A stretch of 64,000 nucleotides of DNA from CAZESS01 sp964414415 (GTDB taxonomy: Archaea; Thermoplasmatota; E2; UBA202; DSCA01). How positions within the stretch are numbered: the first letter of the stretch is position 1; every line of letters starts with the position of its first letter. Made by a program: the position numbers and the translations under genes. The notes under the pieces are model-generated. The model was given only the letters and a program-made list of their open reading frames with translations, was not told the DNA's origin and made no database searches. Where the stretch lies: the NCBI GenBank assembly GCA_964414415.1, contig CAYPWJ010000001.1, positions 124,001 through 188,000 of the forward strand. The letters run 5' to 3'. Below, piece by piece: positions 43,718 through 51,493 of this stretch.

Positions 43718-43852
43718 TCAATCGCCTCGTCCCACATCCATCATCCGCTGCAGAGGTTGGCGTGCCTCCTTCACGAGCCGCTTGGACAGGGAAACCGTTG
43801 GGATTAACGTCTCCATACTTTTTAAAACTTTTTCCAGCGTTATCTTTTTCAT
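43718..43852 (-). pseudogene. nadA: nadA 3' fragment (separated by the insertion sequence)
   Basis: A 44-codon frame beginning MKKITLEKVLKSMETLIPTV and ending QPLQRMMDVGRGD. This is the usual C-terminus of quinolinate synthase, which directly follows the last cluster cysteine (CPNM...KKITLEKVL). The upstream part of the gene ends at 45391 beyond the insertion sequence. The ATG that now begins this piece is the Met codon of CPNM, copied in the target duplication. Whether it is translated is unknown. Confidence 0.88.
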
Positions 43853-43854
43853 GT
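43850..43854. repeat. Target-site duplication, left copy (CATGT)
   Basis: CATGT here and at 45391-45395 flank the element. Removing one copy and everything between rejoins nadA in frame as ...CPNM-KKITLEKV..., which supports a 5-bp duplication. Confidence 0.85.
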
Positions 43855-45390
43855 GGTGGTTACAGATTTGCCGGTTTGTGGTCTGTATTTTCCATTGTGC
43901 AGCAGGCAAGATACAAAAGGGAGGGCGGCAAGGCTGCTGCTTTTTGGGCTGCTGGCGTCAGACAGTGCCGTCACATGTCAGCTGTGGGTAAAAATTGGGT
44001 GCCTACGCCGGGTATGGTGCTACCCCGGGCTGGATGATTGGGCGTGGATGCTTTTCCATTTTTGCTGTGACACGCTCTATTTAGGTCAGATAGGCGACGC
44101 TGGTCAGGTTTTCCGTTACGCCGTTCTGCAGCCGGGTCAACGCCACCATGTTCACCGATAGCAGGCAGAGCGTCGTGTGAAAGAATGCATGCTCTGCTCC
44201 TTTCCGGGGGAGCATGCATTCAAAGCCCACGCGTTGCTTCAGATAGGAGTTGAAGCCCTCGCTCTGGTTTCGCCCCTGAGCAATCTCGCGCCGTAATTGT
44301 TCGCTCGCCTGGTAGCGGTGGACCTGATGGTTGCGAAAATAGGCGCCGACGCGTTCATATTCTTGCTTCGTGTACAGGAACTGTAGCATGTATTCGGTGT
44401 CCACGTTTGGGCGATGCCTTTTGTCTCGCCAGTATCGGCTGTATCGTTCACGTATGGCCATGGGGCTGCCCTGCTCGTTGTAGGTCCAGTGTTGCTGCGG
44501 CTTGTACAGCAGCGTCGTATCATATCCGCAGTGGGTGATGGCGATGTTCCGGTAGCTGGGATATCCGCCGTCCACGATGAGGCTGTCCAGCCGGATGTCA
44601 TTGTCCTGCAGTGCCTCGAGATGAGAGGGGAGTGCCTGTCCTTCATCGTCGTTTATCCCGAGGTCCTTGTAGGAGAGGAAGATGCCTTGGTCGGATACCA
44701 TGAGATCTTTTTTCCATCCCCAGGTCTTGTAATAGCCGCTGTACGATGCGGTGGCATCGCCACGCCTAGCGGTGATCACGGTGGCATCTTCCCGGGCCTT
44801 CACAAGTGATCTCCCATGCTTCGCCATATATCGGTCTATCTCTCGTACCACGCGGTAGAATATGTCGTCGACCATGTCCGCTAGCAGGTCGTTGATGAAG
44901 TGTCGTATGGTCTCGTAGGATGGCAGATGGTCGGGGTCGAATCCCAGGTTCTCCGCCACAGTCGGCTTGGTCTGCAGGATCCGGTAGACCTCGGTTATGT
45001 ACCGGATGCCCTGGAGCTTCATGAACAGCACCAGCCGGACACGGGCGTAGACCTCTGGTTTGATGCGTTCCAGCCGGGGGAACAGCTCCCCAAGTACCAG
45101 ATCCAGGAACCCTAGGTGGAGATGTGACAGGAACTCCGAGGTCTCCACCGGATGTTGCTCCGTGGGGGTTTCGAACAATGGGAACTGGGGTTCATCGGTG
45201 TCGAGCTCCTCGTTCAGCTTTTTTCGACAGGTTTTTAAGAGCGTGTCAATTTGTATTTCATCCCATCCCATTTTTATTCCCACTCTCCCAAGCGGATGGG
45301 ATTCTCTTCTTTTTTATGGAATTTTTTGAGCGACGGCCTCGCTCTAAAACACACAGCTTTTTATATGGAGAAGGCTAATCTGCATCTACC
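43855..45390 (-). mobile_element. Complete insertion sequence inserted in nadA
   Basis: 1,536 bp. The left end begins GGTGGTTACAGATTTGCC; the reverse complement of the right end begins GGTAGATGCAGATTAGCC. The two match at 14 of 18 positions, an imperfect terminal inverted repeat. The element carries one intact transposase gene and is flanked by a 5-bp direct repeat. It is less GC-rich than its surroundings. I cannot name its IS family from sequence alone. Confidence 0.88.
44081..45283 (-). CDS. DDE transposase
   Basis: 400 residues, uninterrupted. Candidate catalytic acidic residues are Asp in KAREDATVITAR near residue 168, Asp in SLIVDGGYPSYRN near residue 236 and Glu in GRNQSEGFNSYLKQRVGFE near residue 350, the spacing and the S-E-G-F-N-S-x-L-K signature of IS4/IS5-like transposases. 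An N-terminal helical region (GELFPRLERIKPEVYARVRL) and PSYETIRHFINDLLADMV may bind DNA ends. GTG 45283 or ATG 45271 are both possible starts. It appears functional, which suggests recent insertion. Confidence 0.88.
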   Translation of the reverse strand: MGIKMGWDEIQIDTLLKTCRKKLNEELDTDEPQFPLFETPTEQHPVETSEFLSHLHLGFLDLVLGELFPRLERIKPEVYARVRLVLFMKLQGIRYITEVYRILQTKPTVAENLGFDPDHLPSYETIRHFINDLLADMVDDIFYRVVREIDRYMAKHGRSLVKAREDATVITARRGDATASYSGYYKTWGWKKDLMVSDQGIFLSYKDLGINDDEGQALPSHLEALQDNDIRLDSLIVDGGYPSYRNIAITHCGYDTTLLYKPQQHWTYNEQGSPMAIRERYSRYWRDKRHRPNVDTEYMLQFLYTKQEYERVGAYFRNHQVHRYQASEQLRREIAQGRNQSEGFNSYLKQRVGFECMLPRKGAEHAFFHTTLCLLSVNMVALTRLQNGVTENLTSVAYLT

Positions 45391-46161
45391 CATGTTTGGA
45401 CATCTCGCCGTGTTCACCGGATAGAAACGCTTGCCGGGGTACTCCTCGGAGAGACGGTAGCAGAGTTCCTTTTCGGTGCCGACGATGAACTCGTCGGTTT
45501 CAGTTGCTCCGGCATGGTTTATCATACCGCCCGTTGAAAGCACCTTGTCGGCGAGGTCTATCACCTCGGGCCGGCACTCCGGATGCACCATGATCTCCGC
45601 TTTGGGATGCTGTTGCTGGAGGGACTTGATGTCGGGCGCCATGATTTTGTCGTGGGTTGGACATACGCCGGGCCACAGGATGAGGTTCGTGTCGGGGAGG
45701 AATCGCTGAGCGTAGCTGCCGAGGTGTTCGTCCGGCACGAAGATGACGTCACGCTGCGGCAGGCTCTTGATGACCTTTACGGCGTTGGAGGAGGTGCAGC
45801 AGATGTCGCTGGCGGCTTTGACCTCGGCGGTGGTGTTCACGTAGGAGATAATCGCTGCTTCGGGATGCTCTTTTTTCAACGCTTGCAGCCCGTCCACGTC
45901 TACCATCGCCGCCATCGGACATCTCGCCTCTTCATTCGGATGTACCACCGTTTTGTCGGGGTTGAGTATCTTGGCTGTTTCTCCCATGAAGTCGACGCCG
46001 CAGAAGATGATGGTTTCGGCGTCCACCTCGGTTGCTTGCATCGCCAGGCCGAGGGAGTCGCCGACATAATCAGCCGCATCCTGCACTTCGGGGCGCTGGT
46101 AGTTGTGGGCGAGGGTGACTGCGTTGCCTTCTCTTTTGAGACGCTGGACGTTTACGCCCAT
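45361..46161 (-). pseudogene. nadA: Quinolinate synthase, 3'-truncated by the insertion sequence
   Basis: NadA condenses iminoaspartate with dihydroxyacetone phosphate to quinolinate in NAD synthesis. The first 257 codons are native: LAHNYQRPEVQDAADYVGDS, IIFCGVDFMGETAKILNPDK, WPGVCPTHDKI and NTARCPNM are clear. After Met 257 the frame enters the element and ends nine codons later. Its 43-residue C-terminus is encoded separately at 43718. The cluster cysteines remain in the truncated part, so residual activity is possible, but the loss of the conserved C-terminal helix region probably impairs the enzyme. The leaderless promoter is ATATATAAAT (46181-46190, minus strand). Confidence 0.93.
45391..45395. 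repeat. Target-site duplication, right copy (CATGT)
   Basis: Second copy of CATGT, immediately outside the right terminal repeat of the insertion sequence. See left copy at 43850. Confidence 0.85.
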
Positions 46162-46165
46162 ATTT

Positions 46166-46177
46166 TAACAATTGTTA
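46166..46177. promoter_or_regulatory. Palindromic operator candidate in the nadA promoter
   Basis: TAACAATTGTTA is a perfect 12-bp palindrome placed between the minus-strand TATA box (46181-46190) and the nadA start at 46161. A bound protein would block transcription start, so a repressor site is likely. A near-identical palindrome is at 46394-46405. Confidence 0.65.
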
Positions 46178-46231
46178 TTGATATATAAATGGGTTACGGT
46201 CTGACGCAGAGAAAGGAGGAAAAAGAGCCGG

Positions 46232-46384
46232 CTATAGCTCGCCGGCCTTGATTTTTTGTTTCAGGCTGTCGAACTGCTCGTGCGTCAACGTGCAGGTATT
46301 GTCGTCCTCGCCGACGGTCACACCACAGTCCGTTACCTCCACGCTGGGGCAGCAGCCCTTTTCTCCACAGAGATATACCTTCAT
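46232..46384 (-). CDS. Small cysteine-rich protein
   Basis: 50 residues: KVYLCGEKGCCPSVEVTDCG near the start, then VTVGEDDNTCTLTHEQFDSL and KQKIKAGEL. Cysteines at about 6, 11, 12, 20 and 31 could bind metal or act in thiol chemistry. Similar short proteins with an N-terminal C-x(4)-CCP motif occur in anaerobic prokaryotes, function unknown. TATA-like CTTTTATAC (46417-46425, minus strand) and a palindromic operator candidate lie upstream. The gene is too short for most gene finders. Confidence 0.72.
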   Translation of the reverse strand: MKVYLCGEKGCCPSVEVTDCGVTVGEDDNTCTLTHEQFDSLKQKIKAGEL

Positions 46385-46393
46385 TGCTATCAC

Positions 46394-46405
46394 CAACAAT
46401 TGTTA
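46394..46405. promoter_or_regulatory. Palindromic operator candidate, second copy
   Basis: CAACAATTGTTA, one base different from TAACAATTGTTA before nadA; the core AACAATTGTT is a perfect palindrome. It lies at the predicted transcription start of the small cysteine-rich protein gene, about 25 bp downstream of its TATA-like element. Confidence 0.65.
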
Positions 46406-46468
46406 AGAACCGTGGGTATAAAAGCATTGTGCCGCACGTTTTTTATCTCACATTCCGTTGCAACGACA

Positions 46469-46582
46469 ATGCCTGTCTGCGACTACTGCAACGAAGAAAT
46501 CCACGATGGGGAAGTCCAGCGTAGCGGAAAACACTGGCACCGGGACTGCTTCCGTAAGATGATCAGAGAGCAGGGCTGCTGA
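46469..46582 (+). CDS. LIM-like zinc-knuckle microprotein
   Basis: 37 residues: CDYCNEEIHDGEVQRSGKHW followed by HRDCFRKM. The Cys-x-x-Cys ... Trp-His-x-x-Cys spacing is that of a single LIM-type zinc knuckle. TTTTTTATC (46440-46448) is centred 25 bp before the ATG, giving a leaderless transcript. Divergent from the cysteine-rich gene. Probably a metal-binding adaptor; target unknown. Confidence 0.7.
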   Translation: MPVCDYCNEEIHDGEVQRSGKHWHRDCFRKMIREQGC

Positions 46583-46622
46583 CCGGCAGAACCTATTTGT
46601 AGCGCCGCCACTTGTCACACTA

Positions 46623-47135
46623 ATGAGCGACGACGAACAAAATCCGGCAGAAAAAGCTGCGGCGCTCGCCAGAAAATATGAACACGCCATCGGAAGCTGC
46701 CCGCAGTGCATCCTCGCCGCATTGTACGAAACGCTCGACATTGGCAGCCCTGCCCTCATCCAGGCCAGCGACGGCCTTGCCGGAGGAACCGCGCTTTCAA
46801 CGGCCGGGACCTGCGGTGCCCTCGCCGGCGGCATGCTGGCCATCGGCAGCGTAGCCGGGAGAAGCTACCAGGAGTTCAAGGCCGGAGACGGCCAGCGGCG
46901 CGTCTTCGCCCACTCTCAGCGGCTCTACCGCCGCTTCGTTGAGACATATGGCTCCTCGATCTGCTGCCAAGTGCAGGAACAGGTGTTTGGGCGGTCCTAC
47001 GACCTGCTCGACGCCGACGAGGCTGCCATGTTCTCCGAGGATGCAACAGTGGAGACATGCCCGCAGGTGGCCGCCGACGTCGCCCGGTGGACGGCAGAGA
47101 TCATCGTCGGACTCCGCCGCAGAGAGAAAGGTTAG
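46623..47135 (+). CDS. C_GCAxxG_C_C-family redox protein
   Basis: 170 residues. The name-giving cysteine pattern is seen as SCPQCILAALYE near residue 25, TAGTCGALAGGMLAIGSVAG near residue 60, ICCQVQEQVFGRSYD near residue 113 and TCPQVAADVARW near residue 142. These proteins are thought to be redox-active and membrane-associated in anaerobes. TATA-like CTATTTGTA (46590-46598) is centred about 29 bp upstream. Its 3' end overlaps the convergent phosphatase-like gene by 4 bp. Confidence 0.85.
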   Translation: MSDDEQNPAEKAAALARKYEHAIGSCPQCILAALYETLDIGSPALIQASDGLAGGTALSTAGTCGALAGGMLAIGSVAGRSYQEFKAGDGQRRVFAHSQRLYRRFVETYGSSICCQVQEQVFGRSYDLLDADEAAMFSEDATVETCPQVAADVARWTAEIIVGLRRREKG

Positions 47136-47518
47136 CCTATTTCTTCCAGCAGCCGCAGCACGTGGCGCCGTATGTCATCCCTGACCTCCCGGTACACCTC
47201 GATGGACGCGCCGCGTGGGTCCTCGATGTCCCACGCCTCTGTTTTCTCCGGCCGCGTTAGCGGGCAGCCGTCGATGCATCCCATCGTGGCGATGACGTCA
47301 AACCGGTCGTTCATTTCCCCCGTCAGCCCCGTCGGTCGCTGCCCCGATATGTCAACGCCCGCCTCGGCCATGACTGCTACCGCCGTCTCGTCCACCGCCT
47401 CCGCAGGCCGGGTACCGGCGCTCTCCGCCACGACATCGTCAGCCAGCACGGTGCAGAAGCCCTGCGCCATCTGGCTCCGGCAGGCGTTTTCCACACAGAC
47501 GAACAATACCTGTTTCAT
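47132..47518 (-). CDS. Low-molecular-weight protein tyrosine phosphatase/arsenate reductase-like protein
   Basis: 128 residues. The P-loop VLFVCVENACRSQMAQGF at the N-terminus (C-x5-R-S) and the C-terminal AWDIEDPRG with the general-acid Asp define the LMW-PTP fold. MGCIDGCPLTRP near residue 83 gives extra cysteines like those used for disulfide relay in ArsC. Start at KQVLFVC Met 47518. Arsenate reductase and phosphotyrosine phosphatase are both possible; the extra Cys pair favours ArsC-like. Third in a minus-strand group behind the tautomerase. Confidence 0.82.
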   Translation of the reverse strand: MKQVLFVCVENACRSQMAQGFCTVLADDVVAESAGTRPAEAVDETAVAVMAEAGVDISGQRPTGLTGEMNDRFDVIATMGCIDGCPLTRPEKTEAWDIEDPRGASIEVYREVRDDIRRHVLRLLEEIG

Positions 47519-47552
47519 ACTCGTTGATGGCGGGGCGTGCACGGTATGTCGT

Positions 47553-48443
47553 TCATCGCTTCAGGCCGAGCAGTGTGCCCATCCTGTATATCGCGTCGTC
47601 ATCAGCGTCAATGTCCCATGTGTCTAGCAGCGTTCGCAGGATACTGAAACCGTCCATTCTATTCGGGATTGTCCCGATGAAACGGGCGTAGATGTCCGGT
47701 GTCACCCGATACATGTGCAGGAGTCCCGACACGGGATGCTCGATGTCCGCAATGTTGCGTGGGGTCGCCATGCATTTCTGCGGCATCAACGGACAGGTTA
47801 TCGTCTCCCGCTGCATGGAGAACTCAAAAAATTTCTGGCACATCGGGCAGTAATACCGCCCCATCGGGTTGTCGCCGAGAATGGCCACGTCGTCAAACCG
47901 GATCTGCCGCGCTACACCGAGCGCCTCGGCCAAATGGGGAACCGCGTGCTCCAGCAGCGTGAAGAGCGTCTCCTTGTCCCAGACCTGCTCCACATCCATC
48001 AGCACGAACGTGATGTCATCCTCCCCGACGCGCTGCGCGGTCTCGCATCCGCTGGCCACGATGATGAAGCTCTTCAGCGTCTGTAGCGGCTGCTCTTGGT
48101 ATCGGATGCGCCAGTCTTCAAGGAATCCAAGATACGCGTCGACCCACCGCCCGGCAACCGCTTCAACGTCGCTCTCCTGTATCAGCCGTGCAGCAAGCCG
48201 CTGCGGTATCTTCGGATAGAACAGCCCGAAACCCTCCAGGCCCTCCGTGGTCTCCGGCGGCAGGTTTTCGACGGCGATGGGCGTATTCAGGCACATCTTC
48301 GGCATGTATGGACATCGTGGCTCGTCCAGCCGGAACAGCTTCTTACATGTCACACACCAATAGCGGCCGGAAGGGGACGGCGAGCCAGCCGGCAGCCCCT
48401 TGACTTTCTTCATGACTTTTTCTTTGCCGCCGAACATGGCCAT
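47553..48443 (-). CDS. Protein with a duplicated Cys-rich (probable zinc) module
   Basis: 296 residues, no recognised family. One module occurs twice: YWCVTCKKLFRLDEPRCPYM with PKMCLNTP near residue 30, and YYCPMCQKFFEFSMQRETIT with CPLMPQKCMATP near residue 200. Each gives four cysteines and the unusual CP-x-MP-x(1,2)-KC-x(2)-TP ending, followed by a similar stretch (YPKIPQRLAARLI against YRVTPDIYARFIG). Between them is an alpha-beta region with IIVASGCETAQRV. The gene overlaps the upstream tautomerase by 1 bp (TGATG). Function unknown; metal binding is inferred. Confidence 0.65.
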   Translation of the reverse strand: MAMFGGKEKVMKKVKGLPAGSPSPSGRYWCVTCKKLFRLDEPRCPYMPKMCLNTPIAVENLPPETTEGLEGFGLFYPKIPQRLAARLIQESDVEAVAGRWVDAYLGFLEDWRIRYQEQPLQTLKSFIIVASGCETAQRVGEDDITFVLMDVEQVWDKETLFTLLEHAVPHLAEALGVARQIRFDDVAILGDNPMGRYYCPMCQKFFEFSMQRETITCPLMPQKCMATPRNIADIEHPVSGLLHMYRVTPDIYARFIGTIPNRMDGFSILRTLLDTWDIDADDDAIYRMGTLLGLKR

Positions 48444-48640
48444 CACGGCTCCTCCCCGAATCGCTCCGATGCAGGCGTCCCGCCGATACCCCAGTGGGTC
48501 TTCGGCACCTCCGTCACCACAACCTCCACCGCATCCCGGGGGATACCCCGACACTCGAACATCGCCGTCGCCTCCTCGATGACCTCCCGCGCGTTGTCCG
48601 CTCCAAATCCTTCCCATACCTTTATCTCAACGATCGGCAT
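48443..48640 (-). CDS. 4-oxalocrotonate tautomerase-family protein
   Basis: 65 residues. The catalytic N-terminal proline is present directly after the initiator Met (PIVEIKVWEGFGADNAREVI), and VEVVVTEVPKTHWGIGG matches the second strand and the W-x-x-GG segment of 4-OT proteins. These hexameric enzymes tautomerise keto acids. The start at 48640 is fixed by the need for Pro at position 2. First gene of the minus-strand group with the Cys-module protein. Confidence 0.85.
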   Translation of the reverse strand: MPIVEIKVWEGFGADNAREVIEEATAMFECRGIPRDAVEVVVTEVPKTHWGIGGTPASERFGEEP

Positions 48641-48749
48641 ATGATACCTCCGTCCTTGACAATCGCCAGGGCAGTTATAAAATGTACGGCGCTTCTCCCC
48701 TGAAACCCATCCAAACAATTTATATAACCCAATGCTTTTCAGGGTTAAA

Positions 48750-49331
48750 ATGGCCAAGGGACTCTCACATTACCTCAGGGAAGCATGGAAGCAGACCGAC
48801 AGCAGCCATCAGTCGGCGCAGTGGAACCGCCTCATCAAATGGCGCAGAGAGGACAGCGTCGTCCGCGTTGACCGTCCAACGAGGCCGGACAGAGCACACA
48901 GCCTTGGATACAAGGCAAAGCAGGGCTTCATCATCGTTCGCTCCAGAATCCGCAAAGGGAGCCGACAGAAGCAGCGGCCGAAGGGAGGACGACGGCCGGC
49001 CAGGATGGGCGTCAGGAAGATAACCGGCGCGAAATCGATACAGCGGATGGCAGAGGAGCGAGCCGCCAAACATCATCCCAACCTCGAGGTGCTCAACTCC
49101 TACAAGGTCGGTGCAGACGGACGCCGGCATTACTACGAGGTCATCCTCGTCGACCCCAGTCATCCAGCCGTTGTCAACGACGACGACATCAACTGGATCA
49201 CCCGGGAAAACAGCCGCGTGCACAAGGGAAAGACGTCGGCTGGTAAAAAAGGGCGCGGGCTCCGCACCAAAGGCAAAGGCGCCGAGCACATCCGGCCCAG
49301 CGTCAGCGCAAACGACGGCAGGAGCAAATAA
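48750..49331 (+). CDS. rpl15e: 50S ribosomal protein L15e
   Basis: 193 residues, full length. AKGLSHYLREAWKQTDSSHQ at the start, RADRPTRPDR-like RVDRPTRPDRAHSLGYKAKQ and GFIIVRSRIRKGSRQKQRP follow the L15e pattern, with a basic C-terminal tail. TTTATATAAC (48719-48728) is centred 26 bp before ATG 48750, so the in-frame ATG at 48732 is not used. Followed by an RNA-binding protein gene after 3 bp. Confidence 0.96.
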   Translation: MAKGLSHYLREAWKQTDSSHQSAQWNRLIKWRREDSVVRVDRPTRPDRAHSLGYKAKQGFIIVRSRIRKGSRQKQRPKGGRRPARMGVRKITGAKSIQRMAEERAAKHHPNLEVLNSYKVGADGRRHYYEVILVDPSHPAVVNDDDINWITRENSRVHKGKTSAGKKGRGLRTKGKGAEHIRPSVSANDGRSK

Positions 49332-49334
49332 GGC

Positions 49335-49769
49335 ATGGAGCCGCCGTTTCATTACGTCTTGCTGCACAGTTTTTGTTATGCGACCGAAAAAAAAGACAGT
49401 GTACGGAAGGCGCTGTCCTTCGTCGCCTATGGAGACCGTGACGGGGATGCAGTTGAGGAGGAAGCCATCAAGGGGCAGTTTGGTGACACCATCACCGTCA
49501 TGCGCCTCCGGCTGGAGCGGTCCCGCCTCATCCGGGATCTCAGCCGGCGTGTGCTCTCCCCGCTGCCTGAGGAGACCATCGAGCAAAAAGTTGACAATAA
49601 GTGGTTTTTCCATCTCCGGTTCGACAAGGAGGCAGCCGCCCGGGGTCGGCTTGCGCTGTCCGACGGCACCAACGTCGTCACGCTGAAGGGAAAGGTTCAG
49701 GTGTACCCGGCGAGTCGTGAACGGGCGATTGCCCGCCTCAGGAAATACGTGTCCGCCAATAATGATTAA
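49335..49769 (+). CDS. RNA-binding protein (COG1325-type, exosome-linked)
   Basis: 144 residues. FHYVLLHSFCYATEKKDSVR at the start, FGDTITVMRLRLERSRLIRD in the middle and FHLRFDKEAAARGRLALSDG near residue 90 match the archaeal family of predicted exosome-associated RNA-binding proteins with an L5-like fold. Position directly behind L15e is common in archaea and supports the call. No enzymatic motif is visible. Confidence 0.78.
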   Translation: MEPPFHYVLLHSFCYATEKKDSVRKALSFVAYGDRDGDAVEEEAIKGQFGDTITVMRLRLERSRLIRDLSRRVLSPLPEETIEQKVDNKWFFHLRFDKEAAARGRLALSDGTNVVTLKGKVQVYPASRERAIARLRKYVSANND

Positions 49770-49792
49770 TACGGGCATTGCATATTACCGTG

Positions 49793-50191
49793 ATGGCACA
49801 GACAGCTGTGACCTGTCCTAACTGCGAGACCTCGTTCAAGGTGGATGTCGATGCCACCCGTGGAAAATGTCCCTCATGCGGCATATCCCTGGTCTTCGAG
49901 GATGTTCCGTCTGCACGGCAGTCACCCTCCCCTAAGGAGCAACCGATGGAACCACGCCGTCCAGAGGAGACAGCTACGACTCCGGAACCGGAGGAACAAC
50001 CTGCTGGTGACGTCGTCGAAGAAACCGTTGACATCCGGCGTATCGAGGCGGCCGTCGATGCCATCGCCGAGCGGACCGTCACCGGCCGCAAAACGCGCGC
50101 CGCCGACATCGCCGCCGTGGAATCCATCAGGCCTGAACGAGATTACTCCGACGTGGAAGAAAAGGTCGAGGAGCTCGTGTCTACAGAGTGA
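49793..50191 (+). CDS. Zinc-ribbon protein with acidic tail
   Basis: 132 residues. A single N-terminal zinc ribbon (CPNCETSFKV and CPSCGISLVFE, near residues 8 and 26) is followed by a low-complexity Pro/Glu linker and a helical C-terminus (DIRRIEAAVDAIAERTVTGR). The ribbon resembles MJ0042-type zinc-finger modules. Function unknown. It overlaps the convergent metallo-hydrolase gene by 11 bp. Confidence 0.65.
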   Translation: MAQTAVTCPNCETSFKVDVDATRGKCPSCGISLVFEDVPSARQSPSPKEQPMEPRRPEETATTPEPEEQPAGDVVEETVDIRRIEAAVDAIAERTVTGRKTRAADIAAVESIRPERDYSDVEEKVEELVSTE

Positions 50192-50825
50192 ACACCCATA
50201 TCTCGGACTCAGCCGGCAGGTCGCTTTTTTCTACCTCTATCTCGTTGGCGACGTGCCTGATTACATAGAAGGGACGGGCGGCGTCCAGGAATCCATCGAT
50301 GCGCTCGATTGGCAGTGACAGCCCACCGACCTTGTAGTGCATGGGAATCACGACCGTCGGGTTGATTGTTTTGCATACGTCCAGCGCTGCTTCGCCGTCG
50401 ACGGTAAACACGCCGCCAACCGGCACGAAGAGGACGTCAACGTCGCCAATCCGGTCAGCCAGCTCGTCGTCGAGCGGATGGCCGAGGTCGCCGAGGTGAC
50501 AAAAAGTGATGTCGTCCACGACGAATCGGAAGATGGTGATGTCGCCTCGTTTTGTGCCGTCCTGCCTGTCGTGGTAGGCTTGATAGGATGAAATCTGGAT
50601 TCCCCGCACCGTCTTGTCGCCAGTCCGGACGACAGTGGTGTCGTCCTTCTGGACTGCTTTGACCTTGTTGTGGTCGTAGTGGTCGTGGGAGACCAGCACC
50701 ACATCGCCCCGGGCGCCGGGCGGCTTGATGCCGATTGAGCTGCCGTCGTGAGGGTCCGTTATCAGAGTCACGTCGTTCGTCAGCTCGAAGCAGGAGTGAC
50801 CGTGCCACCGCAGGTTTATCATCAT
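50181..50825 (-). CDS. UPF0173 metal-dependent hydrolase (MBL fold)
   Basis: 214 residues. A metallo-beta-lactamase fold with SHDHYDHNKVKAVQ near residue 46 (HxHxDH-type metal site, first His replaced by the S-H-D-H form seen in this family), FCHLGDLGH near residue 108 and VVIPMHYKVGG near residue 161. Members (YtkL-like) hydrolyse unknown substrates. The ATG overlaps the upstream HhH protein stop (ATGA). Confidence 0.85.
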   Translation of the reverse strand: MMINLRWHGHSCFELTNDVTLITDPHDGSSIGIKPPGARGDVVLVSHDHYDHNKVKAVQKDDTTVVRTGDKTVRGIQISSYQAYHDRQDGTKRGDITIFRFVVDDITFCHLGDLGHPLDDELADRIGDVDVLFVPVGGVFTVDGEAALDVCKTINPTVVIPMHYKVGGLSLPIERIDGFLDAARPFYVIRHVANEIEVEKSDLPAESEIWVFTL

Positions 50826-51493
50826 ATCCCCAGCATGCGCTTTATCCTGTCCAGCAGACCCTCTTTTTCTATCGGAACGTCGGTGTGCCATTGGCCGTTG
50901 AACCACAGGCGTGTTGCGCCGGCGCTGTCCACGTTGACCGCGATGTCGTGGTCCTGTGCGATGTCTTCCATGCCGTCGCCGCGGAGCACCGGCACCTGCT
51001 CATGTGTGGTGTCCCTGATGATGACGGTTGCGACGTCGCCGGAGATGTGAATCGAGGCATTGTCCGGGCCGATTGGTTCGGCGACCCTGGCCTTCTTGGC
51101 CCGCTGTGGCTCTGCCGTCTCTTTTTCTTCTTCCATCCTCCCGGTCATGGCCCGGGCGCGGTCCCTCCATCTATTGAAGCGTTTCTCCGAAACGTCGACG
51201 TCGTCGGCCGTGCAGCGGTCGGCGGCAGCCAGCTCCTCAGGCGTCGTGATGCCCTGCTGGCGCAGCCGCTGGCTGTAGGCGGGGCCGATACCCTGGATGT
51301 CGGTGAGTAGCCGCATGTCACAAGCGCGCTGCTGCCATTCGTTGAGGCGATCCGGGGAAATCCCGGTGTGTTTGGCCACCCGGTTGACGTTCATGCTCCG
51401 CAGATCGGCAACCTCGTTGATGCCTGCATCGTTCAGCTTTTTCTCATACTGCCGGCCGATTCCTTTGATGGTTGTAACGTCCATAATCCCCAC
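50822..51493 (-). CDS. Helix-hairpin-helix (DUF4332-like) protein
   Basis: 223 residues. Tandem HhH-like units VTTIKGIGRQYEKKLNDAGI near the start and DIQGIGPAYSQRLRQQGITT near residue 64 bind DNA or RNA backbones in related proteins. After a charged linker (MEEEKETAEPQRAKKARVAE) the C-terminal 80 residues are beta-rich (DVATVIIRDTTHEQVPVLRG). GTG 51493 matches a minus-strand TATA-like GATATAAAA (51512-51520); ATG 51484 is an alternative. Role unknown, coupled with the MBL hydrolase. Confidence 0.7.
   Translation of the reverse strand: MGIMDVTTIKGIGRQYEKKLNDAGINEVADLRSMNVNRVAKHTGISPDRLNEWQQRACDMRLLTDIQGIGPAYSQRLRQQGITTPEELAAADRCTADDVDVSEKRFNRWRDRARAMTGRMEEEKETAEPQRAKKARVAEPIGPDNASIHISGDVATVIIRDTTHEQVPVLRGDGMEDIAQDHDIAVNVDSAGATRLWFNGQWHTDVPIEKEGLLDRIKRMLGI

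Noticed and set aside
46166..46405. SurR-type redox regulator binding sites
   Set aside because: SurR recognises GTT-N3-AAC; here the half-sites are in the opposite order with a four-base centre, AAC-AATT-GTT.
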